This document shows, one piece after another, positions 16,570 through 26,070 of a stretch of DNA of 64,000 bases. The notes beneath the pieces are model-generated. The model worked only from the letters and a program-made list of their open reading frames with translations. It was not told where the DNA came from and searched no databases. A program made the position numbers and the translations under genes. The stretch is from positions 3,299,001-3,363,000 of the forward strand of contig NZ_CP084758.1 in assembly GCF_020535565.1 (NCBI RefSeq). The letters run 5' to 3'. The DNA comes from Shinella sp. XGS7 (lineage in GTDB: Bacteria; Pseudomonadota; Gammaproteobacteria; Burkholderiales; Burkholderiaceae_C). How positions within the stretch are numbered: the stretch's first letter is position 1; each line of letters opens with the position of its first letter.

Positions 16570-17853
16570 ATGAGCAGCACGGTAGCAGTGATCGGCCTGG
16601 GATACGTGGGCCTGCCCCTGGTGGTGGAGTTCGGCAAGCATATGCGCACCATCGGCTTCGACATTGCGGAGTCCAAGGTCCAGGCCTGCCAGCGCGGCAC
16701 CGACCCCTCGCGCGAGCTCAGCGACGCGCAGATGGCTGCCGCGCCGCACGCCGTCTACACCGCCGACCCGGCCCTGCTGGCCGAGGCCGACATCATCGTG
16801 GTGGCCGTGCCCACCCCGGTGGACGAGGCCCATATCCCTGACTTCCGCCCCCTGATCGGCTCCTCCACCAGCGTGGGCCGCCACATGAAGAAGGGCGCCA
16901 TCGTGGTCTACGAGAGCACGGTCTACCCCGGCGCCACCGAGGAGGTCTGCATCCCGGTGCTGGAGCGCGAGTCCGGCATGAAGTGGAAGCAGGACTTCTT
17001 CGTGGGCTACAGCCCCGAGCGCATCAACCCGGGCGACAAGGAACACACGCTCACCAAGATCCTGAAGATCGTCTCCGGCGACACGCCCGAGACCCTGGAC
17101 AAGGTGGCCAAGCTCTACGAGACCATCGTGGAGCCGGGGGTGCACCGCGCCTCCAGCATCAAGACGGCCGAGGCCGCCAAGGTGATCGAGAACACCCAGC
17201 GCGACCTGAACATCGCGCTGATGAACGAGCTGGCCATCATCTTCGACAAGATCGGCCTGGACACCACCGAGGTGCTGGAGGCTGCGGGCACCAAGTGGAA
17301 CTTCCTGAAGTTCAAGCCGGGCCTGGTGGGCGGCCACTGCATCGGTGTGGACCCCTACTACCTGACCCACAAGGCCGATATGCTGGGCTACCACCCCCAG
17401 GTGATCCTGGCGGGGCGGCGCATCAACGACGGCATGGGCAAGTTCATCGCCGAGCAGACCATCAAGCACATGATTGCCGCGGGCAGCTACATCAAGGGCG
17501 CCAAGGTGAATGTGCTGGGTCTGACCTTCAAGGAGAACTGCGGGGATCTGCGCAACTCCAAGGTGATCGACATCATCCGCGAGCTGCAGAGCTATGGGGT
17601 GGAAGTCTTCGTGACCGACCCGCAGGCCGAGGCGCCCGAGGCCCTGCACGAGTACGGGGTGAAGCTGGTGGCCTGGGACGAGCTGCCGAGGGCGGACGCC
17701 ATCGTGGCGGCGGTGGCGCACCGCGAGTTCGCGGATCTGAGCCTGGAAGACCTGGGCAAGAAGCTGGTGAAGAACGGTGCCTTCGTCGATGTGAAGGCGG
17801 CGTTTGACCAGCGCGCGCTCGCCGAGGCGGGCTACAAGGTCTGGCGCCTGTAA
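16570..17853 (+). CDS. nucleotide-sugar dehydrogenase (UDP-HexNAc 6-dehydrogenase, TviB/WbpO-like)
   Basis: The protein has 427 residues and oxidises the C6 of a UDP-sugar to the uronic acid. The NAD-binding loop 'VIGLGYVGLP' is at the N-terminus. The catalytic Cys257 lies in 'GGHCIGVDPYYLTHKA', whose form resembles UDP-N-acetylhexosamine dehydrogenases (VipA/TviB, WbpO) more than UDP-glucose dehydrogenase. The C-terminal UDP-binding domain contains 'GLTFKENCGDLRNSKVIDI'. The upstream open frame to 16402 overlaps xrtA out of frame and is rejected; ATG 16570 starts exactly at the NAD fold. The product suggests an acidic N-acetyl-hexosaminuronic acid in the polymer. Confidence 0.92.
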   Translation: MSSTVAVIGLGYVGLPLVVEFGKHMRTIGFDIAESKVQACQRGTDPSRELSDAQMAAAPHAVYTADPALLAEADIIVVAVPTPVDEAHIPDFRPLIGSSTSVGRHMKKGAIVVYESTVYPGATEEVCIPVLERESGMKWKQDFFVGYSPERINPGDKEHTLTKILKIVSGDTPETLDKVAKLYETIVEPGVHRASSIKTAEAAKVIENTQRDLNIALMNELAIIFDKIGLDTTEVLEAAGTKWNFLKFKPGLVGGHCIGVDPYYLTHKADMLGYHPQVILAGRRINDGMGKFIAEQTIKHMIAAGSYIKGAKVNVLGLTFKENCGDLRNSKVIDIIRELQSYGVEVFVTDPQAEAPEALHEYGVKLVAWDELPRADAIVAAVAHREFADLSLEDLGKKLVKNGAFVDVKAAFDQRALAEAGYKVWRL

Positions 17854-17879
17854 ACCGCGCAGCCGCCGCCGACCTCCCC

Positions 17880-19058
17880 ATGAGCACTCAGGACCCACGC
17901 CCCCTGATCCTCCACGTCCTGTATCGCATGGATACCGGCGGGCTGGAGAACGGCGTCGTGAACCTGATCAACCGCATGGACCCGGCGGCCTACCGCCATG
18001 CGGTGCTGGCCCTGACCGAGGTGACCGACTTCAGCCGGCGGGTGCAGGTGCCGGATGTGCAGTTCATTGCCCTGAGCAAGCCGCCCGGCCATGCGATCTG
18101 GCTGTACCCCCAGCTGTTTCGCCTGCTGCGCGAGCTCAAGCCGGCGGTGATCCACACCCGCAATCTGGCCGCGCTGGAGGTCTTGGTGCCGGCCTGGGCG
18201 GCCGGTGTGCCGGCCCGGGTGCATGGCGAGCATGGCCGCGAGGGCAGCGATCTGGCCGGCACGCGGCGTCGCTATCAATGGATGCGCCGGCTCTATGGCC
18301 TCTTTGCCCATCGCTTCGTGGCCCTGTCGGGCGAGCTGCGCGAGTACCTGACCGCCCGCGTGGGCCTGGCACCGGCCCGGGTGCTGCAGATCTGCAATGG
18401 CGTGGACGCGCAGCGCTTCAGCCCGGTGCCTCAGCGGCAGCGGATGGCGGACTGTCCCTTCGGCGAGCCCGGGCAGCTGCTCTTCGGCACGGTGGGGCGC
18501 ATGCAGCCGGTCAAGGACCAGGCCTTGCTGGCCCGCGCCTTTGTGCAGGCGCTGCAGCAGCGGCCCGATCTGCGCCCGCGCCTGCGCCTGCTGATGGCTG
18601 GCGACGGGCCGCAGATGCCGGCCGTGCGCGCCATCCTGACCGAAGCCGGTGTGGACGCGTTGTGCTGGCTGCCCGGCGAGCGTCGCGACGCGCCGGACTT
18701 CATGCGTGGCCTGGATGTGTTTGTGCTGCCTTCGCTCAGCGAGGGCATCTCCAACACCGTGCTGGAAGCCATGGCCACGGGCCTGCCGGTGCTGGCCACC
18801 CGGGTGGGCGGCAATGTGGAACTGGTGGAGGAAGGGGTGAGCGGTCTGCTGACGCCGGCCTCCGACGTGGCGGCCATGGCCCAGGCCATGATCCGGCTCG
18901 CCGACGACGAGGCGCTGCGCCGGGCCATGGGCCGGGCAGGGCGCTTGCGCGTGGAGCAGCGCTTCAGCCTGGATGCCATGGTGGCGGCCTACCGCGGCCT
19001 CTACGACGAACTGACGCTGAATCCGGCCACGCGCCGGATGGCCTTGCGGGAGCACTGA
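17880..19058 (+). CDS. XrtA-associated glycosyltransferase, GT4-like (TIGR03088 type)
   Basis: GT-B glycosyltransferase of 392 residues. The N-terminal 'HVLYRMDTGGLENGVVNLIN' is the GGLE acceptor loop typical of the family. The donor domain carries 'FGTVGRMQPVKDQALLARAF' and 'LPSLSEGISNTVLEAMATG', the latter containing the EX7E-type motif. It corresponds to the second sugar transferase (Stp2) of exosortase loci. It starts 26 bases after the dehydrogenase and ends one base before the amidotransferase gene. Confidence 0.9.
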   Translation: MSTQDPRPLILHVLYRMDTGGLENGVVNLINRMDPAAYRHAVLALTEVTDFSRRVQVPDVQFIALSKPPGHAIWLYPQLFRLLRELKPAVIHTRNLAALEVLVPAWAAGVPARVHGEHGREGSDLAGTRRRYQWMRRLYGLFAHRFVALSGELREYLTARVGLAPARVLQICNGVDAQRFSPVPQRQRMADCPFGEPGQLLFGTVGRMQPVKDQALLARAFVQALQQRPDLRPRLRLLMAGDGPQMPAVRAILTEAGVDALCWLPGERRDAPDFMRGLDVFVLPSLSEGISNTVLEAMATGLPVLATRVGGNVELVEEGVSGLLTPASDVAAMAQAMIRLADDEALRRAMGRAGRLRVEQRFSLDAMVAAYRGLYDELTLNPATRRMALREH

Positions 19059-19059
19059 G

Positions 19060-21006
19060 ATGTGTGGCATCACCGGCATCTTCGACACGCGCGGCGAGCG
19101 CAGCATCGACAGCGCGCGACTGCAGCGCATGAACGACTCGCAGTGGCACCGCGGCCCCGATGAGGGCGAGATCTACACCGAGCCCGGCCTGGGCTTCGGC
19201 CACCGCCGCCTCTCGGTGATCGACATCGCCACCGGCCAGCAGCCGCAGTTCAATGCCGAGCGCAGCGTGGGCATCGTCTTCAACGGCGAGATCTACAACT
19301 ACCAGGCCCTGATGGCCGAGCTCAAGGGCTTGGGCTATGCCTTCCGCACCAAGAGCGATACCGAGGTCATCATCCACGCCTGGGAGGCCTGGGGTGAGGA
19401 CTGCGTGCTGCGCCTGCGCGGCATGTTTGCTTTCGCGCTCTGGGACCGGAATCGTCAGACCTTCTTCATGGCGCGCGACCGCCTGGGCGTCAAGCCCATG
19501 CACTACGCGCTGCTGGACGACGGCCAGCTGCTCTTCGGCTCCGAGCTCAAGTCACTGCTGGCCCATGGCGGCCTGGACCGCAGCCTGGATCCGCTGGCGG
19601 TGGAGGAGTACTTCGCCCTGGGCTATGTGCCCGAGCCGCGCTGCATCTTCAAGCAGGCGCGCAAGCTGGCGCCGGGCCACCGCCTGTGCATACGCCGCGG
19701 CCAGCCCCTGCCCGAGCCCCAGGAGTACTGGGACCTGCGCTTCAGCCTGGAGCGCCGGATCGGCCTGGACGAGGCCTGCGAAGAGCTGCGCGAGCGTCTG
19801 CAGGAATCGGTGCGCCTGCGCATGATTGCCGAGGTGCCGCTGGGCGCCTTCCTCTCCGGCGGCGTGGATTCCAGCGCCGTGGTCGCCACCATGGCCGGCC
19901 TGTCCGACACGCCGGTCAACACCTGCTCGATCGCCTTTGACGATCCGGCCTTCAACGAGTCCGCCTTTGCGCAGATGGTGGCCGACCGCTACCAGACCGA
20001 TCACCGCGTGGAGACGGTGCGCAGCGATGACTTCGACCTGGTCGACCTGCTGGCCCGCCTCTATGACGAGCCCTATGCCGACAGCTCGGCCCTGCCCACC
20101 TACCGGGTCTGCCAGCTGGCGCGCAAGCATGTGACCGTGGCGCTTTCGGGCGACGGGGGCGACGAGGGCTTTGGCGGCTACCGCCGCTACCGCACGCATC
20201 TGGCCGAGGAGCGCCGCCGCGCAGCCCTGCCGGCCGGCGTGCGCGAGCCTCTGTTCGGCCTGCTGGGCCGGCTCTATCCCAAGGCCGACTGGGCGCCGCG
20301 CGTGCTGCGCGCCAAGTCCACCTTCGAGGGACTGGCCCGCAACAGCGTGGAGGCCTATTTCCACGAGGTCTCCATCCTGCGCGGCGCCATGCGCCAGCGC
20401 CTGTTCAGCCCGGCGCTCAAGGCCCAGCTGGGCGGCTATGACGCGCTGCAGGTCTTCCAGCGCCACGCGGCCAAGGCCGATACCGAGGATCCGCTGGCCC
20501 TGATCCAGTACCTGGACATCAAGACCTATCTGGTGGGTGACATCAACACCAAGGTGGACCGAGCCTCGATGGCGCATTCGCTGGAAGTGCGCGAGCCCCT
20601 GATGGACCACGAGCTGCTCGAGTGGCTGGCCACCTTGCCCTCCGATCTGAAGATCCGCGGCCAGGAGGGCAAGTACCTCTTCAAGAAGGCCATGGAACCC
20701 CGGCTGCCGGACGATGTGCTCTACCGGCCCAAGATGGGTTTCGCGGTGCCGCTGGCGCGCTGGTTCCGCGGCCCGCTGCGCCAGCGTGTGCGCGACGCCG
20801 TGCTGGGGCCACGCCTGGCCGCCACCGGCTGGTTCAACCAGGACTATCTGCGCTATCTGCTCGATGCCCACCAGTCCGGCGCCCAGGACTACAGCGCCTC
20901 GCTGTGGAGCCTGATGATGTTCGAGTCCTTCCTGCGCCAGGTGGTCGATGGCGACACCACCGGCCTGCCTGTTCCTGCCGTCGAGGAGGCGGCCACCCTG
21001 TCATGA
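19060..21006 (+). CDS. XrtA system amidotransferase (asparagine-synthase-like, intact glutaminase)
   Basis: The protein has 648 residues in two domains. The class II glutamine amidotransferase domain starts with the nucleophile Cys2 (MCGITGIF) and has 'VFNGEIYNYQAL' and 'SDTEVIIHAWEAWG'. The synthetase domain has the PP-loop 'LSGGVDSSAVVA' near residue 270 and 'LSGDGGDEGFGGYRRY'. It matches the PEP-CTERM/EPS amidotransferase (TIGR03108 type). A likely job is ATP-dependent amidation of a carboxyl group, for example the uronic acid made by the dehydrogenase two genes upstream; that link is inference. The stop overlaps the next ATG (ATGA). Confidence 0.92.
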   Translation: MCGITGIFDTRGERSIDSARLQRMNDSQWHRGPDEGEIYTEPGLGFGHRRLSVIDIATGQQPQFNAERSVGIVFNGEIYNYQALMAELKGLGYAFRTKSDTEVIIHAWEAWGEDCVLRLRGMFAFALWDRNRQTFFMARDRLGVKPMHYALLDDGQLLFGSELKSLLAHGGLDRSLDPLAVEEYFALGYVPEPRCIFKQARKLAPGHRLCIRRGQPLPEPQEYWDLRFSLERRIGLDEACEELRERLQESVRLRMIAEVPLGAFLSGGVDSSAVVATMAGLSDTPVNTCSIAFDDPAFNESAFAQMVADRYQTDHRVETVRSDDFDLVDLLARLYDEPYADSSALPTYRVCQLARKHVTVALSGDGGDEGFGGYRRYRTHLAEERRRAALPAGVREPLFGLLGRLYPKADWAPRVLRAKSTFEGLARNSVEAYFHEVSILRGAMRQRLFSPALKAQLGGYDALQVFQRHAAKADTEDPLALIQYLDIKTYLVGDINTKVDRASMAHSLEVREPLMDHELLEWLATLPSDLKIRGQEGKYLFKKAMEPRLPDDVLYRPKMGFAVPLARWFRGPLRQRVRDAVLGPRLAATGWFNQDYLRYLLDAHQSGAQDYSASLWSLMMFESFLRQVVDGDTTGLPVPAVEEAATLS

Positions 21007-22253
21007 GCTTGCGCGTTCTCCATGTGCTGGACCACTCCATCCCCCTGCACAGCGGCTACACCTTCCGCACCCTCTCGCTGCTGCGCGAGCAGCGCAAGCT
21101 CGGCTGGGACACCCATCACCTGACCAGCCCCAAGCATGGCGCCGGCCTGGCCGGCAAGGATGCCCAGATTGCCGCCACCGCCACGGCCACACTGGAAGAA
21201 ACGGTCGACGGCTGGCATTTCTTCCGCACGCCGCAGGGCAGCGGCGGCTTCAGCCTGCCGGGTCTGGGCGAGCTGCAGCTGATGGGGCAGCTCGAGCGCC
21301 GTCTGCAGCAGGTGGCCGAGCAGCTGCGGCCGCAGATCATCCATGCGCATTCGCCAGTGCTGAACGCGCTGCCGGCCCTCAAGGTGGGGCGCCGCCTGGG
21401 CATCCCGGTGGTCTACGAGGTGCGTGCCTTCTGGGAGGACGCGGCCGTGGACCATGGCACGACCACCGAGGGCAGCCTGCGCTACCGCATGACCCGCGCC
21501 ATGGAGACCCATGCGCTCAAGCGCGTGGATCATGTGTTCACCATCTGCCAGGGCCTGCGCGGCGATATCGTGGCGCGCGGCATCCCCGCCGACAAGGTGA
21601 CCGTGATCCCGAACGCGGTGGACATCGAGTCCTTCGAGCCCGGTGGCCAGGCCGACGAGGCGCTCAAGACCCGTCTGGGCCTGGCCGGCTGCACGGTGCT
21701 GGGCTTCATCGGCTCCTTCTATGCCTACGAGGGGCTGGATCTGCTGCTGCAGGCCCTGCCGGCCATCCTGGCCCAGCGTCCCGAGGTGCGCGTGCTGCTG
21801 GTGGGCGGCGGTCCGCAGGACGCAGCGCTCAAGGCCCAGGCCGAGGCCCTGGGCCTGCGCGACAAGGTGGTCTTCACCGGCCGGGTGCCGCATGCCGAGG
21901 TCAATCGTTACTACGACCTGGTGGATGTGCTGGTCTACCCGCGCCACTCCATGCGTCTGACCGAGCTGGTCACCCCGCTCAAGCCCCTGGAGGCCATGGC
22001 CCAGGGCCGCATCCTGGTGGCCTCGGACGTGGGCGGTCATCAGGAGCTGATACGCGACGGCGAGACCGGCCTGCTCTTCAAGGCCGGCAGCGCCGAGGCC
22101 CTGTCCCAGGCCGTGCTGCGCCTGCTGGGCCAGCCCGAGCTCTGGCCGCAGCTGCGCGCCCAGGGCCGCCGCTTTGTGGAGCAGGAGCGCAACTGGGCGG
22201 CCTCGGTCGCCAACTATCCGGCGGTCTACCAGGCCCTGACGGGGCGGGCATGA
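21003..22253 (+). CDS. exosortase A-associated glycosyltransferase (TIGR04063 type, GT4)
   Basis: Glycosyltransferase of 416 residues. It opens MSLRVLHVLDHSIPLHSGYT, where 'HSGYTFRTLSLL' is diagnostic of the exosortase A-associated subfamily. The donor domain has 'LGFIGSFYAYEGLDLLLQAL' and a region 'VYPRHSMRLTELVTPLKPLE' in place of the usual EX7E, ending 'AMAQGRILVASDVGGHQELI'. The start is placed at ATG 21003, overlapping the amidotransferase stop as ATGA; the longer open frame upstream is out of context. It should add one residue of the repeat unit. Confidence 0.9.
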   Translation: MSLRVLHVLDHSIPLHSGYTFRTLSLLREQRKLGWDTHHLTSPKHGAGLAGKDAQIAATATATLEETVDGWHFFRTPQGSGGFSLPGLGELQLMGQLERRLQQVAEQLRPQIIHAHSPVLNALPALKVGRRLGIPVVYEVRAFWEDAAVDHGTTTEGSLRYRMTRAMETHALKRVDHVFTICQGLRGDIVARGIPADKVTVIPNAVDIESFEPGGQADEALKTRLGLAGCTVLGFIGSFYAYEGLDLLLQALPAILAQRPEVRVLLVGGGPQDAALKAQAEALGLRDKVVFTGRVPHAEVNRYYDLVDVLVYPRHSMRLTELVTPLKPLEAMAQGRILVASDVGGHQELIRDGETGLLFKAGSAEALSQAVLRLLGQPELWPQLRAQGRRFVEQERNWAASVANYPAVYQALTGRA

Positions 22254-23353
22254 ACGCAGACGGGCTCGCGGGCCTGCGGCTGGCCCTGGTCGGCCCCCTG
22301 CCTCCGCCGGCCGGCGGCATGGCCAACCAGATGCGTCAGCTGGCCGAGCTGCTGCAGGGCTCGGGCGCCCAGGTGGAGCTGGTGCAGACCAATGCCGCCT
22401 ACCGTCCCGCCTGGGTCGGGGCCTGGCCGGGCCTGCGCGCCCTCGCGCGCCTGCTGCCCTATCTGCTGGCCCTGTGGCGGGCGGCGGGCCGCAGTCAGCT
22501 CATGCATGTGCTGGCCAACTCCGGCTGGTCCTGGCATCTGTTCGCTGCGCCGGCGGTCTGGATCGCGCGCCTGCGAGGCTGCCCGGTGCTGGTGAACTAC
22601 CACGGCGGCGAGGCCGAAAGCTTCCTGGCGCGCTCGCTGGCGGTGGTGGCCCCGAGCCTGCGGCGGGCCAGCCTGCTGACCGTGCCCTCGGCCTTTCTGC
22701 AGCGTATCTTTGCCGGCCGGGGTTTCCCGGCCCAGATCGTGCCGAATGTGGTGGACCTGAGCCTGTTCCGTTTCCGCGCCGAGCCGGGGCTGCTGCAGCC
22801 CGAGGCGCCGCATCTGGTGGTGCTGCGCAATCTGGAACCCGTCTACGACAACGCCAGCGCCTTGCGAGCCTTTGCGCGGCTGCACCAGCGCTGGCCGCAG
22901 GCGCGCCTGAGCATTGCGGGCTCGGGGCCTGAGCTGGCCGCGCTGCAGGCCCTGGTGGCCGAGCTGGGTCTGGCACAGTCCGTGACCTTCTGCGGCCGCC
23001 TGGATCGCCAGGGCATTGCGGCCCTGCTGGCGCGTGCCGATCTCAGCCTCAACCCCAGCCTGGCCGACAATATGCCGGTCTCGGTGCTGGAGTCCCTGGC
23101 GAGCGGTGTGCCCGTGGTGTCCACGCGGGTGGGCGGCATTCCCGATCTGCTGACGCCGGGCGAGTCGGCCCTGCTGGTACCCCCCTCCGACCCCGAGGCC
23201 CTGGCCGAGGCGGCGGGGCGCCTGATCGAGGATGCGGTGCTGCGCCAGCGCCTGCGCGAGGGTGGGCGCGCCGTGGTGGCGGCCTGCACCTGGAACGCCG
23301 TGGCACCGCGTCTGCTGGGCTGCTACCAGCAGGCGATGGCTGCCGGGCGCTGA
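22250..23353 (+). CDS. glycosyltransferase, GT4 family
   Basis: GT-B glycosyltransferase of 367 residues. The N-terminus 'LRLALVGPLPPPAGGMANQM' has the glycine-rich acceptor loop. The C-terminal half contains 'NLEPVYDNASALRAFARL' and 'LNPSLADNMPVSVLESLASG', the EX7E-like donor site. It overlaps the preceding stop as ATGA, so it is translationally coupled to it. The sugar specificity cannot be read from sequence. Confidence 0.85.
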   Translation: MNADGLAGLRLALVGPLPPPAGGMANQMRQLAELLQGSGAQVELVQTNAAYRPAWVGAWPGLRALARLLPYLLALWRAAGRSQLMHVLANSGWSWHLFAAPAVWIARLRGCPVLVNYHGGEAESFLARSLAVVAPSLRRASLLTVPSAFLQRIFAGRGFPAQIVPNVVDLSLFRFRAEPGLLQPEAPHLVVLRNLEPVYDNASALRAFARLHQRWPQARLSIAGSGPELAALQALVAELGLAQSVTFCGRLDRQGIAALLARADLSLNPSLADNMPVSVLESLASGVPVVSTRVGGIPDLLTPGESALLVPPSDPEALAEAAGRLIEDAVLRQRLREGGRAVVAACTWNAVAPRLLGCYQQAMAAGR

Positions 23354-23376
23354 GGCGTATTCAAAGAGAGAGCTGC

Positions 23377-24720
23377 ATGTACACCCGATTGGTCTCCGGT
23401 CTGCTGTTCCCCCTGCATGAGCGTCTGAAAAAGCACGACTCGGTGGCGGTGCGCCGGGCGCTCGAGCGCAGCCAGTGGCTGCCGGCGGCCGATCTGCAGG
23501 CGCTGCAGCTCAAGCGCCTGAACGCCTTGCTGGCCGACGCGGGCCGCCATGTGCCTTACTACCGCGAGCTCTTCGCCTCGCTGGGTCTGCAGCCCGGGGG
23601 CTTCAAGAGCCTGTCCGAGCTGAGCCGGCTGCCCTTCCTCACCAAGGCCGTGATACGCGCCCACACCGAGGGCATGAAGAGCGAGCAGGCCCAGGGCCTG
23701 GCTCGCTTCAATACCGGAGGGTCCTCGGGCGAGCCCCTGATCTTCTTCATCGGCAAGGAGCGCGTCTCCCACGATGTGGCGGCCAAGTGGCGGGCCACCC
23801 GCTGGTGGGGCGTGGACATCGGCGACCCGGAGATTGTGGTCTGGGGCTCGCCCATCGAGCTGGGTTCGCAGGACCGCATCCGTGCCTGGCGCGACAAGCT
23901 GCTGCGCACCGAGCTGTTGCCGGCCTTCGAAATGAACGAGGCCAAGCTGGACGGCTTCGTGGCCGCCATACGCCGCCGCCGCCCGCGCATGCTCTTCGGC
24001 TATCCCTCGGCCCTGTCCCACATCGCCCGCCATGCGCAGGCGCGCGGCGTGGCCATGGACGATCTGGGCATCAAGGTCGCCTTCGTGACCTCGGAGCGGC
24101 TTTATGACGAGCAACGCGCCCTGATCAGCCAGGTCTTCGGCTGCCCGGTGGCCAATGGCTATGGCGGGCGCGATGCGGGCTTCATCGCCCACCAATGCCC
24201 CTCGGGCGGCATGCACATCACGGCCGAGGACCTGATCGTGGAGCTGGTGGACCGCGAGGGCCAGGCGGTGCCGGTGGGCCAGCCGGGCGAGATCGTCGTG
24301 ACCCATCTGGCCACGCGCGACTTCCCCTTTGTGCGCTACCGCACCGGTGATGTGGCGGTGATGGACGAGCGCACCTGCGCCTGCGGCCGCGGCCTGCCCA
24401 TGCTGCGCGAGATTCAGGGCCGGAGCACCGATTTCGTGATCGCGGCCGACGGCACGGTCATGCATGGCCTGGCCCTGATCTACATCCTGCGCGATCTGCC
24501 GGCCCTGGCCTCCTTCAAGGTGGTGCAGCACAGCCGCGCACATTGCGAGGTGCTGCTGCTGCCGGAAGCCGGCTTCGAGGCCGAGAGCGCCACGGCCAAG
24601 ATCGTCGAGGGCTTCCGCCGCCGCCTGGGCGCCGAGGTGCGGGTGGAGGTGAAGCTGGTGGACCAGATCCCGCCCGAGAAGTCCGGCAAGTTCCGCTACA
24701 TCATCAGCCACGCCAGCTGA
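23377..24720 (+). CDS. PaaK/CapK-like adenylate-forming protein
   Basis: The protein has 447 residues and resembles phenylacetate-CoA ligases and capsule protein CapK. The ATP-binding loop is 'FNTGGSSGEPLIFF' (about residues 109-122). Later motifs are 'NGYGGRDAGFIAHQCPSGGM' and 'YRTGDVAVMDERTCACGRGL', and near the C-terminus 'DQIPPEKSGKFRYI' with the conserved Lys. In polysaccharide clusters such proteins are thought to activate a carboxylic acid for attachment to the polymer. It follows the glycosyltransferase after 23 bases with an AGAGAG ribosome site. It is a second acyl-activating enzyme in addition to the one at 42063. Confidence 0.85.
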   Translation: MYTRLVSGLLFPLHERLKKHDSVAVRRALERSQWLPAADLQALQLKRLNALLADAGRHVPYYRELFASLGLQPGGFKSLSELSRLPFLTKAVIRAHTEGMKSEQAQGLARFNTGGSSGEPLIFFIGKERVSHDVAAKWRATRWWGVDIGDPEIVVWGSPIELGSQDRIRAWRDKLLRTELLPAFEMNEAKLDGFVAAIRRRRPRMLFGYPSALSHIARHAQARGVAMDDLGIKVAFVTSERLYDEQRALISQVFGCPVANGYGGRDAGFIAHQCPSGGMHITAEDLIVELVDREGQAVPVGQPGEIVVTHLATRDFPFVRYRTGDVAVMDERTCACGRGLPMLREIQGRSTDFVIAADGTVMHGLALIYILRDLPALASFKVVQHSRAHCEVLLLPEAGFEAESATAKIVEGFRRRLGAEVRVEVKLVDQIPPEKSGKFRYIISHAS

Positions 24721-24735
24721 ACCACGACCCCCGCG

Positions 24736-26070
24736 ATGCGCGACCTCATACTTGTTCTTCTCACCACCGCGGGCTGCCTGATGGCCCTGCGGCAGCCCTG
24801 GGTGGGCGTGCTGACCTGGACCTGGCTCAGCCTGATGAACCCGCACCGCTACACCTACGGCTTCGCCTACAGCGCCCCGCTGGCAGCGGCGGCAGCGGCG
24901 GCCACGCTGATCGGCCTGCTGATCACGCGCGACAAGACCTCGCCTTTCAAGGGCTCACCCGTCACGGCCTTCACGCTCTTCTGCCTGGTGATCACGGTGT
25001 CCTGGCTGCTCGGCCTGGATCCGGCGGGCGACTACGACCAGTGGGCCAAGGTCATGAAGATCAATCTGATGATCCTCGTGGCCCTGGCCCTGATCCACAC
25101 CCGCCAGCAGATCATGCTGCTGATGTGGGTGGTGGTCATGTCCCTGGCCCTGCTGGGCACCAAGGGCGGGCTCTTCACCCTGGCCAGCGGCGGCAGCTAT
25201 CGGGTCTGGGGGCCGCCGGGCTCCTTCATCGAGGACAACAACGAGTTCGCGCTGGCCCTGGTGATCACCATCCCCCTGCTGCGCTTCCTGCAAATGCAGG
25301 TGCGCAACAAGTGGCTCAGCCGGGCCTTGCTGGCCAGCATGGTGCTGTGTGCCGCGGCCTCGCTGGGCAGCCACTCCCGGGGTGCGCTGCTGGCCATCGG
25401 CGCCATGGCCGTCTTTCTCTGGATCAAGGGCAAGAACAAGCTGGGCATGGGCCTGGCCTTGCTCTTGGCCGGCGTGCTGCTGATCGCCTTCATGCCGGAG
25501 GAATGGTCGGCCCGCATGCACACCATCGACAACTATCAGGAAGACCGCTCGGCCATGGGGCGCATCAGCGCCTGGTGGACGGCCTGGAACCTGGCCTTTG
25601 TCTACCCCTTCGGCGTGGGCTTCCAGACCGCCCGGGCCGAGCTCTTCGCCCAGTTCTCGCCCTATCCGGACTACATCCACGCGGCCCACAGCATCTATTT
25701 CCAGGTTCTGGGCAATCACGGCTTCCCTGGCCTGATCGTGTTCCTGAGCATCTGGATCACGACCTGGCGCAGCGCCACCTGGATCCTGAGGGAGGCACCC
25801 AAGCACGAGCAGGCGCGCTGGTGCGTGGACCTGGCCGCCATGTGCCAGGTGGCCTTGGTGGCCTATGCCGTGGGCGGCGCCTTTCTGAGCCTGGCCTATT
25901 TCGATGTGCCCTACAACATCATGATTGCCGTGGTGACCGCACGCCTGTGGGTGCAGCAGCGGGCCTGGGAGAAGGAGCCTGCCACCGTGCCGCGCTGGCA
26001 GGCCTTGCTGGGGGTGGGGGAACCGCCGCCCGAGGCCGAGACGGGCAAGAAGAAGGCGAGGGCGAGCTGA
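24736..26070 (+). CDS. exosortase A-associated O-antigen-ligase-like membrane protein (Wzy_C family)
   Basis: Polytopic membrane protein of 444 residues with about ten to twelve hydrophobic segments. The Wzy_C-type region includes a large loop and 'SLGSHSRGALLAIGAMAVFLW', where the Ser/Arg motif is typical. It matches the family annotated as probable O-glycosylation ligase of exosortase loci (TIGR03097 type). With the flippase at 34041 it probably serves as the polymerase (Wzy) of this system, or it may glycosylate proteins; the sequence cannot decide. The last stop base is also the first base of the next ATG (TGATG). Confidence 0.88.
   Translation: MRDLILVLLTTAGCLMALRQPWVGVLTWTWLSLMNPHRYTYGFAYSAPLAAAAAAATLIGLLITRDKTSPFKGSPVTAFTLFCLVITVSWLLGLDPAGDYDQWAKVMKINLMILVALALIHTRQQIMLLMWVVVMSLALLGTKGGLFTLASGGSYRVWGPPGSFIEDNNEFALALVITIPLLRFLQMQVRNKWLSRALLASMVLCAAASLGSHSRGALLAIGAMAVFLWIKGKNKLGMGLALLLAGVLLIAFMPEEWSARMHTIDNYQEDRSAMGRISAWWTAWNLAFVYPFGVGFQTARAELFAQFSPYPDYIHAAHSIYFQVLGNHGFPGLIVFLSIWITTWRSATWILREAPKHEQARWCVDLAAMCQVALVAYAVGGAFLSLAYFDVPYNIMIAVVTARLWVQQRAWEKEPATVPRWQALLGVGEPPPEAETGKKKARAS

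Noticed and set aside
16550-16573. Seven-codon frame (MNTRIKQ) before the dehydrogenase gene
   Set aside because: Its stop overlaps the dehydrogenase start, so it might couple translation, but it is too short to support as a gene.
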